This document shows positions 47,700 through 59,339 of a stretch of 64,000 bases of DNA, in pieces. The DNA is taken from positions 56,103,596 to 56,167,595 of the forward strand of contig CM073889.1 of the NCBI GenBank assembly GCA_037176705.1, written 5' to 3'. Numbering within the stretch: the first letter of the stretch is position 1; each line of letters starts with the position of its first letter. Source of the DNA: Molossus alvarezi. Lineage: Eukaryota; Chordata; Mammalia; Chiroptera; Molossidae. The position numbers were made by a program, and so were the translations under genes. Below the pieces are notes generated by a model. It was not told the DNA's origin and did no database searches. It was given only the letters and a program-made list of their open reading frames with translations.

Positions 47700-48316
47700 A
47701 TGCATATCTATCAACAATGGAATCTACAAACAAAATGAACAGGAAGAACAGAAACATTCTCATAGATACAGAGAACATTTTGTTGGTTGCCAGTTGGGAA
47801 GGGGATTGGGGGAATGGGTGAAAAAGGTGAAGGGATTAAGAAGCACAAATTCATTGCTAGACTGACAAACCTCAAAGGGAAAGGGGTTGGGAGGGTGGGA
47901 AGAAATAAACCAAAGAACTTATATACATAACCAATGGACACAGACAATAATGTGGGAAAAGGTGGGAGGGGGGCGGGAGGGGGGAGGAGGGGGTCAATGG
48001 GGGAAAAATGTGGAACATCTGTAATACATTTTACATCCAACAATAAAGATTTGGGAAAAAAAAAAAAAAAAAAAAAGAATAAATCTGTAATTTTAGCCAA
48101 AATATGATTGTCATTGCAGTTTATTGTTAGCAATTTTATAATGTACTATGGCTGTTATGGCTGCCTTGTTAAACAGTGTTTGTTCTGCACTGGCAAATAA
48201 AGGCCTTTTGTGCCCAGTAGAATAGAATTCCAGAAATCATTTTTTACTAATACATTTTCTAAAAGAAACTGTACTTAAGGTTCATAGCTTGGACAGATTT
48301 AAGAAATGTTTTTGCC

Positions 48317-48561
48317 ATGGCCGGTTTGGCTCAGCAGTTGGAGCGTCGGCCTGCGGTACAGAGAGACCCGGGTTCGGTTCCCACTAAGGGTGCGTACCTT
48401 GGTTGCAGTTTGTCCCCAGCCCTGGTTGGTCGTGCGGGTGGCAGCCACTCGATGTGTCCCTTTCACATCAATGTTTCTCTCTCTCTCTCTCCCTCTCTCT
48501 TCCTCCTGCTCTATCTGAACAAAAAATGGAAAAATGTCCTCAGGTGAGGATTAAAAAAAAA
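48317..48561 (+). mobile_element. Ves-type SINE, long form
   Basis: Exact duplication aaatgtttttgcc at 48304-48316 and 48562-48574. Confidence 0.88.
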
Positions 48562-48574
48562 AAATGTTTTTGCC

Positions 48575-48865
48575 CTGTGGCCAGTGGTGTTCAGTGGTTA
48601 GAGCGTCGGGTCATGCAGAAGGGTCACAGATTCGATTGAATCTAGGTTGCAGGTTCAGTCCCAGGCCCTGGTTGGGGAGTGTGTGCAGGAGGCAAGCAAT
48701 CAATGTATTTCTCTCTCATCGAAGTCTCCCTCTCCCCTTCCCCTCCCCCCTCCTGTTTCCCCTCCTTCTCTCTCTCTCTCCCTTCCTCCCCTCCCCCAAC
48801 CTGTTTCTGCTCTCTCTAAAATCAATGGAAAAAATATCCTTGGGTGAGGATTAACAAAAATAAAT
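48575..48865 (+). mobile_element. Ves-type SINE with an expanded CT tract
   Basis: Immediately follows the previous SINE; the CT-rich part (48720-48815) is unusually long. Confidence 0.78.
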
Positions 48866-49261
48866 AAATAAATAATAAAAATAGAAAATATTTCATCTTT
48901 AATTCCTAAAATATGCTTAGCAGCCTTTAAGCAGGACTTTGTTTAAATTTTTAATTTCATGGATTCAGATCTCTAAGTTTTCTTAATACATTCTTATAAA
49001 TTCTGTTATTTTGAACTTTGATTAGGGAATACTTCATTTTTCTCTAACCATTTCTTCCTAGACTTACACTTGTTATTATGTCTGAATTGAAGATGATTTA
49101 TAATGAGTGTTACAGAATTTGGGGTATTTTAACACGGTAACAGTAAGATATTTTAAAGATTTTCCAAGAATTCTCAAGAGAATTACAAAATAGGACTTAA
49201 GAAACCTCAAACTTATGGTGTAAATAGAATTAAATAACTAAAATTAAATGTAGTTTCTTTC

Positions 49262-49499
49262 TTTTTTTTTAAATCCTCACCAGAGGATATTTTTCTATTT
49301 ATCTTCAGATAGAGTGTGGTGGGGGTAGGGAGAGAAGCATTGATGTGAGAGAGATGCATCCACTGGTTGCCTCCCGAATGACCCTGACCAGGGCTGGGGA
49401 CAAACTGCAATGGAGGTATGTGCCCTTGACTGGAATTGAACCCATTGCTCTTTGGTCTGCAGGCCAACGCTCTAACTGCTGAGCCAAACTGGCCAGGGC
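49262..49499 (-). mobile_element. Ves-type SINE, long form, older
   Basis: Complete minus-strand copy; followed directly by another. Confidence 0.82.
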
Positions 49500-49507
49500 T
49501 AAATGTC

Positions 49508-49759
49508 TTTTTTGTTTTGTTTTTATCCTTATCTGAGGACATTTTTCCATTTTTGGTTCAGATAGAGTGGGAGAGAGAGGAGGAAGAGCGAGAGAAACAT
49601 CGATGTGCAAGGGACCCATTGAGTGGCTGCCTCCCGCATGACCCAACCAGGGCCAGGGACAAACTGCAACCAAGGTATGTGTCCTTAGCGGGAACCGAAC
49701 CTGAGTCTCTCTAGACCACAGGCCGACGCTCTTAACTGCTGAGCCAAACTAGCCAGGGC
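49508..49759 (-). mobile_element. Ves-type SINE, long form
   Basis: gctaaatgt at 49498-49506 and 49761-49769. Confidence 0.85.
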
Positions 49760-50009
49760 GGCTAAATGTACTGTTTAAAGGTTATTTTGTTTAATGTGAA
49801 GATTGCAGGCAAACCAAATACCAATATATGAATCATGATAGAATTTCATTTTATAATTCTTTCTTATTATTTTTAGAATTATTTGTTGGTGAAAGATTTG
49901 TTTTCTGTAAAGTTACCATAATATTTGTATTTGCTATTCTATTTCCCCATTTATTTTGAAAGGTCTAAACTTTTTTTTTTATATTTAACAATTGTTTATT
50001 GATGTAGCA

Positions 50010-50420
50010 TTTTATTCTTTTTTTGGTTGTTTTTATTGTAAAATGTACATAACATGGAATTTGCCATTTAGGTGTACAGTTCAGTTGTAGTAATTATACT
50101 CACAGTGTTTTACAACCATCAGCACCATCTCCAAAGCTTTCCCATCGCCCCAAACAGAAACTCTGTACCCCTTAACCAGTAAGTCCCATTTCCCCGTCTC
50201 CCTCCTCCAGTAACCTTTATTCTATTGTCTTTACAAATTTGCCTTTTTTTTAAAGATTTTTCCTATAAGCAGAATCATACACTATCTGCCCTTTTATAAT
50301 TGGCTTCTTTCACTTAACATAATATTTTCAAGGTCCATCCTGTTGTAGCATATATCAGAATATTTTATTCTTGCAGCAGTAAATATACATTTATACTTCA
50401 ATTGACCACAGAGAATTTTC
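50010..50420 (-). repeat. Old L1M-type 3' fragment
   Basis: It shows gtgtacagttcagt, acaaccatcagcaccatct and ggcttctttcacttaac in the order seen in ancient L1 3' UTRs. Confidence 0.7.
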
Positions 50421-50535
50421 AACAGATTTTTTTTTACTGAAGTTTATTTCTACAATGTTTACTTAGATTGGAAACCAAATATTCTGATATTAACAGTTAA
50501 ATCCAAATGACCTGTAATTTTTCTTTTGTTGTTGT

Positions 50536-50688
50536 TTGTTTTTGTTTTTTTTTAAAGAGAGAGGAAGGGAAAGGGAGAGAAACATCAATCAGCTGCCTCC
50601 TGCATGCTCCCTATTGGAGGTCAAGCCCGCAATGTAGGCGTATGCCCTGACTGGGAATCAAACCAGTAAGTAACCTACTGGCTGGGCT
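50536..50688 (-). mobile_element. Ves-type SINE, internally deleted
   Basis: Body recognisable (ctgcctcctgcatgctccc), but the part between the B and A boxes is missing. Confidence 0.7.
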
Positions 50689-50949
50689 GTTCTTTTTCTT
50701 TGTTATATTGATAAGTTACGACCATAGACTCTAATCTGGCACTAGAAACGATGCTGAGGCAGACCTGCTGCTGCTGTGACTCTCGAAGGTTGAGGCTTCC
50801 AGACGCTGTGTCTGAGGCCTGGCCCTGTGGGTTGCCAGATCTGCCCAGCACGCATCCTGCCAGGCAAACAGCTGGTACCTCAGGGCCTGGTGAGTTTAAC
50901 AGGGCTCCTCTTCTGGCCTGTTCTTCCTATGGCTTGGCTAAGAATTCAA

Positions 50950-51420
50950 GAGGAAAATAGGAAAAGGACATGACTGGACATTTCCCCAGAAGAAAAAAAA
51001 TAACTAGTGCATATAAGGGAAAATATTCAGATGAATCAAAGAAATGCAAATTCAAACAAGATGGTACCCTTCCATTTTCTAAACTATCAAAGCAGCAAAA
51101 TATGTAAAAAATTAGAATACCCAGTGCTGGCTATAATGCAGTGAGATCTGATCACTTGTGTAGCTTTGTAAATTAGGACATTCATTCATCCATTCAAATA
51201 GACATTCAGGATTGTGTCAGGTACTAGTAGAATTTATGAGGAAATGTTCATGACTATATGTACACAATTGTTTATCGAAGCATCATTAATAAAAATAGTA
51301 ACAATTGGAAACTACCTAAATGCCCAATAGTTTGGGTTGTATAAAATACCTGATGGGTTACGACTAAAGTGACATAGACAAAAGCAAAATAAAATCTACA
51401 TACTTAGTGTAGTTTATAAA
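50950..51420 (+). repeat. Probable ancient LINE fragment
   Basis: Phrases such as aacaattggaaactacctaaatg and gaaatgcaaattcaaac are like ancient L1 ORF2 3' sequence in sense orientation. The subfamily is not certain. Confidence 0.4.
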
Positions 51421-51654
51421 AATGTATATATGAACATTTGGCAAATATGATTTTTTTGGTGGGTTTTTTTTCTCTCTCTTTCCCAAATTTTCTATGGTGT
51501 TGATACTTGCTCAAATAATGTTTTTGATAATAACTGAGTATTAGTCTGTTTACCATGGCTTTGATTCTTAGGACGTGAACTAGCTGTTTGTCATTGTGAG
51601 CACCTCAGCCATGTTTCCAATGTCCAGAGTCTGGTCTCAAAGAGCCCAGGGTGA

Positions 51655-51951
<297 letters not shown>

Positions 51952-52423
51952 TGAGGGATGGATGGACCAACTAGTCATTGCCTGAGATGACACAAAACCT
52001 CAGTAGCCTAAATCCCTTCTGATAAACTTTAGGAAAGGAACGGTGAAAAATATTGACTTGGTGACAGCCATTTGGGAAGCCACAGGCTCTAGGAAAGAGG
52101 CAATGAAATATGATTTAGCAATAGCGTGCTGCGCCCAGGCCCAGGCCCTGTCCGAGGTTTCTTGCTCAGTGGGTGAAGCTAGGCACTCTGTCCCATCAGA
52201 ACCCACAGCAGACCAACTCCAGCAGGGCGCAGAAGCTAGAGGGGGTGAGTACTTGAGTCTTAGCAGAGCCTGGCTGCTGTAAACAGCCTGACTAGTGGTG
52301 AGTTTTTTGGGGGGCTTGGGAGGTTGTGCATGGGGCTGCTGCCTTGGCTGTAGAGATGATGGTGAAGCAGGGTCACACAGCTTAGTGGGGCACCTGGAAT
52401 GGTGGTCATAAAACTGACCTTAG

Positions 52424-52610
52424 CAGCGGTTCTCAACCTGTGGGTCGCGACCCCTTTGGGGGTCGAACGACCCTTTCACAGGGGTCACCTAAGAACAGTA
52501 GCAAAATTACAGTTATGAAGTAGCAAGGAGAATAATTTTATACTTGGGGTCACCACAACATGAGGAACTGTATTAAAGGGTCACGGCATTAGAAAGGTCG
52601 AGAACCACTG
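52424..52610 (+). mobile_element. SPIN-like non-autonomous hAT element
   Basis: A second copy in the opposite orientation starts CAGCGGTTCTCAACCTG, reads GGGTCGCGACCCCTTTGGGG and GACCCTTTCACAGGGGTC, and ends GAGAACCACTG. Its right flank ccttacag and left flank ccttag look like an 8-bp duplication with two bases lost. At 187 bp it is non-autonomous. Confidence 0.78.
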
Positions 52611-53575
52611 CCTTACAGTAAGAGGCTTGAAGGAAATGTACATAAAAGCATCTAGCTCAGTGTATGCTCAGCATTCCACATGAGCTGAATCTGGATTAGG
52701 TTTGGAGGTAGGGGTGGGGGTGATAGGGATGTATGAGATTGGGCTTCACCCCAAGGGACACAATTCTACTTCTTCGCACAGGAATGGCCTTCTTGCTTGA
52801 TCTGCAGCTGGAATAACAGCTGTGTGCTCGACAGTACCTAGTCACAGCATACATAGAACTTCTAGTCCCCTTTCTGGTGCTTCAGTAGTTGTTATGGTCA
52901 TAACCTTTTTTTCTTTTGATGGCTGAGTTTTGGAGTAGCAAGTCGAAGATGCAAAGCCAGACTGTGCCCTGCAGAACCCAGGCCATCTGCTCAGTACCAT
53001 AGGTTGCTGACACACTGGGATAGCACAAGCTATGCTCTTGTCTCTACTCTGCCTAACCAAGCGCCAGATGTTCTCACTGCCACGGTGCAGGTCTGTCACT
53101 TTGAGGTTCATGTATGGCCATGGCTGGGGACATAGAGTGGACCAGGGCTGCACTGACATCTTGATGATCTGACTGAACCCTCCTCTCACCAGAAAACAGG
53201 CACTGTTTGTTGGACATTGTGCTAAACCCATGGACATGCTTAGCCAGCATGATTCCAATTGATCTCCAGAACCGTGCGGCAGGGAGAACTATTACCATTG
53301 TCATTCCTTTTTTTTTAATCTTTATTGATTTTATTTTATTTTTAATTAATTTATTTATTTTTGTTACAGATATTTCTCCTTTTTCCCCCACTGATTCTCG
53401 CCTCCTCCTCCCTCCCACCCTGTCCCCACTTCTGTTGTCCATGTCCATTGTTCATATATACATGCATATAAGTTCTGTGGTTTATCTCCACCCCACCACC
53501 TCTTCAGGGGATTGTCAGTCTGTACCCCACTTCCACGTCTCTGGGACGACCCCGTTCTTCAGACTGTTAGGTTCA

Positions 53576-56500
53576 TTACATTCCACAAATAAGTGAGATC
53601 ATGTGATATTTGTTTTTCTCTGCTTGGCTTGTTTCGCTTACGATAATACTTTCCAGGTCCCTCCATGTCATCTCAAAGGATAAGACATCTTTCTTTCTTA
53701 CAGCTGTGTAGTACTGCATTGTGTGTATATACCACAGCTTTTTTATCCATTTGTCTACTGATGGACATTTGGGCTGTTTCCAGATCTTAGCTATTGTACA
53801 TAGTACTGCTATGATCATGGGGGTACATATAGTCTTTTTGATTGGTGTTTCAGGCTTCTTAGGGTATATTCCTAGAAGTGGGATCACTGGGTCAAATGGA
53901 AGTTCAATTTTTAATTTGTTGAGGTAACACCATATTGTTTTCCGTAGTGGCTGTACCAGTCTGCATTCCCACCAGCAGTGTACTAGAGTCCCCTTTTCTC
54001 CACACCCTCGCCAACACTTGTTTGGTGATTTGTTGATGGCGGCCATTCTGACAGGTGTGAAGGGATACCTCATTGTGTTTTAATTTGCATCTCTCTGATG
54101 ATTAGTGATGTTGAGCATTTCTTCATATGTCTCTTAGCCATTTGTATGTCCTGTTTGGAGAGGTGTCTATTTAGTTCCTCTGCCCATTTTTTAATTGTGT
54201 TCTTTGTCATCCTTTTGTTGAGTTATATGAGCACTCTATATATATTGGAAATTAACTCCTTATCCGATATATCATTGGCAATGATGCTCTCCCATACAAT
54301 GGGTAGCCTTTGCACTTTGCTGATTGTTTCTTTTGCTGTGCAGAAGTTTTTGAGTTTGATCTTGTCCCGTGTGTTCATTTTCTCCTTTGTTTCTGTTTCC
54401 TTAGGTGATGTATCAGTGAAAATTCTGCTGCGTATGATGTCTGAAATTTTGTTGCCTACAGTTTCTTCTAGGATTTTTATGGATTCATGAGTCACATTTA
54501 AGTCTTTTATCCATTTTGAGTTTATTCTTGTGTGTGGTGTAAGTTGATGATCTACTTTCATTTTTTTTGCATGTAGCTGTCCAATTTTCCCAACACCATT
54601 TATTAAAGAGGCTGTCTTGACTCCACTGTATGCACTTGCCATCTTTGTTAAACATTAATTGATCATATTGCCTTGGGTCCATTTCTGGGTTCTCAGTTCT
54701 GTTCCACTGGTCTATATGCCTGTTCTTGTGCCAGTACCAGATTGTTATGATTACAATGGCTTTGTAGTATAACTGAAATCTGGTAATGTGATTCCTCCAA
54801 CTTTGTTCTTCGTTTTCAAGATTGCTGTGGCTATTTGAGGTCTTTTTTGGTTCCATATGAACTTTTGGAGTTTTTGTTCTAGTTCTGTGAAGTATGTCGT
54901 TGGTATTTTGATGGGAATTGCATTGAATCTATAGATTGCTTTGGGTAGTATGGACATTTTAATGATGTTAATTCTTCAATCCATGAACAAGGTATGTGCT
55001 TCCACTTTTTTATATCTTCCTCTTTCTTTTTTCAATGTCCCATAGTTTTCTGCAAATAGGTCCCTTATTTCTTTGGTTAAGTTTATTTTTAGGTATCTTA
55101 ATTTTTTTGCCACAATGATAAATGGGATTGTTTTTTTAGTTTCTCTTTCTGTGAGTTCTTCATTGGTGTTTAAGAATGCCATCGATTTCTTGATGTTAAT
55201 TTTGTATCCTGCTACGTTGCCAAATTCATTTATTAAGTCTAGTAAATTTTTGATGGAGTCTTTGGGGTTTTCTACGTATGGTATCATGTCATCTATGAAT
55301 AATGACTGTTTCACTTCCTCCTTTTCAATTTGGATCCCTTTTATTTTTTCTTTCTGTCCGATTGCTGTCGCTAAGACTTCCAGTACTATGTTAAATAAGA
55401 GGGGTTAAAGTGGGCATCCTTGCCTTGTTCCTGTTCTTAAGGGAAATGCTTTTAGTTTTTGCCCATTGAGTATGATGTTGGCTGTAGGTCTTTCATATAT
55501 GGCCTTTATTATGTCGAGAAATGATCCCTCTATTCCCAGATTGCTGAGCGTTTTTATCTGAAATGGGTGCTGGATTTTGTTGAATGTTTTTTCAGCGTCT
55601 ATTGATATGATCATATGATTTTTATCTTTCATTTTGTTTATGTGGTGTATCACATTTATTGATTTGTGAATATTGTACCAGCTTTGCATCCCTGAGATGA
55701 ATCCCACTTCGTCATGGTGAATAATTTTTTTGATGTATTGCTGGATTTGATTTGCTAGTATTTTGTTCAGGATTTTGGCATCTATGTTCATCAGGAATAT
55801 TGGCCTGTAGTTTTTTTTCTTTGTAGTGTCTTTTTCTGGTTTTGGAATTAGAATCATGCTGGTCTCATGAAACGAGTTGGGAAGTCTTCCTTCTTTTTGA
55901 ATTTTTGGAATAGTTTGAGGTATATGGGTGTTATTTCTTCTTTGAATGTTCAATAAAACTCCCCCATGAAGCCGTCTGGACCTGAGCTTTTGTTTACTAG
56001 GAGTGTCTTGATTACATCTTCAATTTCCTTTGTTGTTATTGGTCTGTTCAAATTTTCTATCTCTTCCCGGTTCAGTGTTGGGAGACTACATATTTCCAGA
56101 AATTTGTCCATTTGGCTTAGATTGTTGAATTTGTTGCCATATAATTGTTCATAATATTTGTTTTCATTTTTTTGTATTTCTGTGGTGTCAGTATTTTTCC
56201 TCTTTCATTTCTGATTTTGTGTATTTGGGTTTTCTCTCTTTGTTTCTTGATGAGTCTAGCTAAGGGTCCATCAATCTTGTTTATCTTTTCAAAGAACCAG
56301 CTCTTTATTTCATTGATCCTTTGAATTGTTTTTTTTTTGTTTGTTTGTTTGTTTCCATGTTATTTATTTTGGCTCTGATCTTTACTATTTCCTTCCTTCT
56401 ACTTGCTTGGGGTTTTCTTTTTGTTTGCTTTCTAGTTCTTTAAGTTGTGAAGTTAGATAGTCTATTACAAATTTTTCTTGGTTTTTGAGGTAGGCCTGTA

Positions 56501-57244
56501 GTGCTATGAACTTCCCTCTCAGAATTGCTTTCGCTGCATCCCATAGATTTTGTGTTGTTCTGTGTTCATTTTCATTGGTTTCCAGGAAGTTTTTAATTTC
56601 TTCCTTGATCTCCATGGTAACCCATTCATTGTTCAATAACATGCAATTTAGCCTCCATGTTTTCAAATGTCTTTTCATGTTCTTGTTGCAATTGATTTCT
56701 AGTGCATGCCATTGTGATCTGAGAAGATGCTTGATGTAATTTCAGTCCTCTTGAACTTGTAGAGACTTAATTGGTGCCCTAACATGTGGTCTATCTTTGA
56801 GAATGTCCCATGTGCGCTCGAGAAGAATGTGAATTCTGCTGTTTTGGTGTGTAATTCTCTGTAGATATCTATTAAATCCATTTGATCTAGTGCTTCATTT
56901 AGAGTCTGTGTTTCCTTGTTAATTTTTTTTCTAGAAGATCTATCCAGTGATGTCAGTGGGGTATTGAAGTCCCTTGCTATGATTGTATTGCTGTTGATTT
57001 CTCCTTTGAAGTCCTCCAAAAGTTTTTTAATATATGTTATTGTTCTTATATTTGGTGTATATATGTTTAGCAATGTTATATCTTCCTGTTGAATAGATCC
57101 TTTCAATATTATGTAGTGGCCTTCTTTGTCTCTAGTTATGGCCTTCATTTTGAAATCTATTTTATCAGATATGAGTATTGCTACCCCAGCTTTTTTTTTC
57201 TTTTCGTTTGCTTGAAAGATTTTTTTCCATCCCTTCACTTTCAA
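53576..57244 (-). pseudogene. LINE-1 ORF2 remnant, second copy
   Basis: The endonuclease part is at 56699-57244, with the start lost. Reverse transcriptase pieces are at 54976-55314 and 55405-55953, and a C-terminal part with the cysteine knuckle [18 protein letters not shown] is at 53576-54073. The catalytic motif C reads FIDD instead of FADD, and several stops and shifts separate the pieces, so it is inactive. Confidence 0.85.
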
Positions 57245-57710
57245 CCTATGTGAGTCTTTTGTTGTGAGGTGGTTTTCTTGTAAACAATCCAGTTAGCTAC
57301 TCTGTGTCTTCTTATCGGAGCATTCAAACCTTTCACATTTAAGGTGATAATTGATATGTACTTATTTATTGGCATTTTTGTTTAGTGTAGTTATATTTTT
57401 CTTCCTGTTTCTTCTTCTAATTACGGCAGTCCTTTTAGCATATCTTGCAGTGCTGGTTTTGTGTTAATATATTTCCTTAGCCTTTTTTTGTCTGTAAAGC
57501 TCTTTATTTGACCCTCTACTTTGAATGATAGTCTTGCTGGGTAGAGTAGTCTTCGATTCAGATCCTTGTTTTTCATGACCTTGTTTACTTTATACCACTC
57601 CTTTCTGGCATGTAGTGTTTCTTTTGAGAAGTCAGCTGAGAGCCTTTTGGGATTTCCTTTGTAGGTATCCTGTTATCTTTCGCTGCCTTTAGGATTGTGT
57701 CTTTGTCTTT

Positions 57711-57970
57711 TTTTTTTTTTTTAATCCTCACCGGAGGACATTTTTCCATTCTTTGTTCAGATAGAGCGGGAGGGAGAGAGGGGGAGAGAGAGAGAGAGAG
57801 AGAGAGAAACGTCGATGTGAAAGGAACACATTGAGTGGTTGCCACCTGCACGACCCAACCAGGGCTGGGGACAAACTGCAACCGGGGTACATGCCCTTAG
57901 CGGGAACCAAACCCAGGCCTCTCCAGACCGCAGGCTGACGCTTTGACCACTGAGCCAAACTGGCTAGGGC
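57711..57970 (-). mobile_element. Ves-type SINE inside the second L1
   Basis: Exact duplication gtgtctttgtcttt at 57697-57710 and 57971-57984. Confidence 0.9.
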
Positions 57971-59339
57971 GTGTCTTTGTCTTTGTTTGGGTTCTTCTTA
58001 CTTGGGGTACTCTGTGCTTCTTGAACTTGAATGCCTTCTTCCTTCACCAAGTTAGGAAATTTTTCTGTCACTATTTCTTCAAATATATTCTCTAACCCTT
58101 GCCCATTTTCTTTCTCTTTGGGGATTCCTGTGCTGTGAATATTATTACATTTCCATGTGTGCCACAGTTCTCTTAAACTGTCTTCCTGTTTTTTAATTTT
58201 TTTTTTTTTCTTTTGGTTTTCTGATGGTGTAGTTTTTTTCTACCCTGTCTTCTAATTCACTGATCCGGTCCTCAGCTTCCTCATCTCTGCTGGTTAGTCC
58301 TTCCAATGTGTTCTTTATTTCTGCTACTTCGTTCTTCATTTCCACTTGGTTGGTTTTCAATGTTTCTATATCTTTAATTATGGTGCTGATGTCCTTACTC
58401 ATGCTGTTGAGCTTCCTCAAGATCATGGCTCTGAACTCTACCTCTGATAATTTGCTTAGCTGCATTTCATTGACCTCATCTTCGATAAGAGTTCTCTTGT
58501 TTCATTTGGGATTTGTTTCTTTGTTTCCCCATTTTGGTTATCTTGGTGGGTGTTGGAGCCTGCCATATTTTCCCTGTGGGTGTTGGTGTCCTGCTGTTTG
58601 TGGCTCCTTCTACTGGGTTTGGATGAGCCTGAGTGGGCCCACGTTAAACATCACTGTCAAGTCTTCCTTTCTTGGATAGATTTGCAAGCCCAGGAAAGGT
58701 TCAGTTATCCTCTAGCTTTTTCCTGGAGGCTAGTAGTCTCAGTTACTCAGTGCCTTGGAATGTATCCCTGGTGTTCTGCATAAGAGGATTTTCAGTGGGT
58801 GGGATAGATGCTGGTTATTAATGAGCCTCAATTTCCATTTCTTTTCCTCACCTGGAAACGGCTGAATCTTTGAAGGGGGGCAGGTCTGCTGCTTTTCCCC
58901 ACAGCTTGGGGAAGGAGCACACTGGCCACCATCTTTTGTGGCCGCAACTCAGCAAAAACTCTGTGTGCCCTCCAAATCCTGGGTGTCCCCGCCGAGTTCC
59001 AGCCCAGTCTGCCCTCCCTCTGCTGTAGCCCCCAGGTGAGTGGCTGTGGCTATTTTAGCACTCTGTCCCTGTTCTCTGTGCTGTGGAGCGGGCTTGGTCT
59101 TTATTCCTCAAGGGCTCTGCTCACAGCTAATACTGCTGCTGTCTGTGGGCTCCCAGGCTGCCAGCCATCCTCTCGTGCCTCTGCAGATCCTACCAGTGTT
59201 CCTTGGTTATATGGTCCTATTCTGCTGCTTTTCTGTTGCTTTTTTCCCGCGGATTTGTCTTTATTTTAGTTGTAATTTCTCTTTGGTCCTGGGAGATTGT
59301 CTACGTATCTTCCATTCACTCTGCCTCCATTTTTACATC

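Larger units (their letters stand above)
45834..48074 (+). mobile_element. Full-length young HAL1 (ORF1-only LINE-1 derivative)
   Basis: A 2.24 kb element lies between perfect 15-bp direct repeats aagaataaatctgta (45819-45833 and 48075-48089). It has a GC-rich 5' UTR of about 0.9 kb, an uninterrupted L1-type ORF1 (46758-47699), a 3' UTR with a long G-rich purine tract (about 47953-48004), an AATAAA signal at 48042-48047 and an A tail. No ORF2 follows. HAL1 ('half-L1') elements are known LINE-1 derivatives that lost ORF2 and depend on L1 enzymes supplied in trans. Two other copies in this window share its 5' and 3' ends. The perfect TSD and open frame indicate a recent insertion. It lies in the sense orientation of RUVBL1. 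Confidence 0.88.
53308..59339 (-). mobile_element. Full-length LINE-1, antisense, inactive, inserted in a MIR
   Basis: This second 6.0 kb L1 is collinear with the one at 9-15 kb. It has an A tail and 3' UTR at 53308-53575, an ORF2 remnant at 53576-57244, an ORF1 remnant near 58193-58465 and a 5' UTR up to about 59339, where the CTCTGCCTCCATTTTTACATCC end aligns with the 5' end of the other copy. It interrupts a MIR. Beyond 59339 the inserted segment continues with unrelated sequence up to 60336 (see findings). A Ves SINE is inserted at 57711-57970. Confidence 0.85.
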
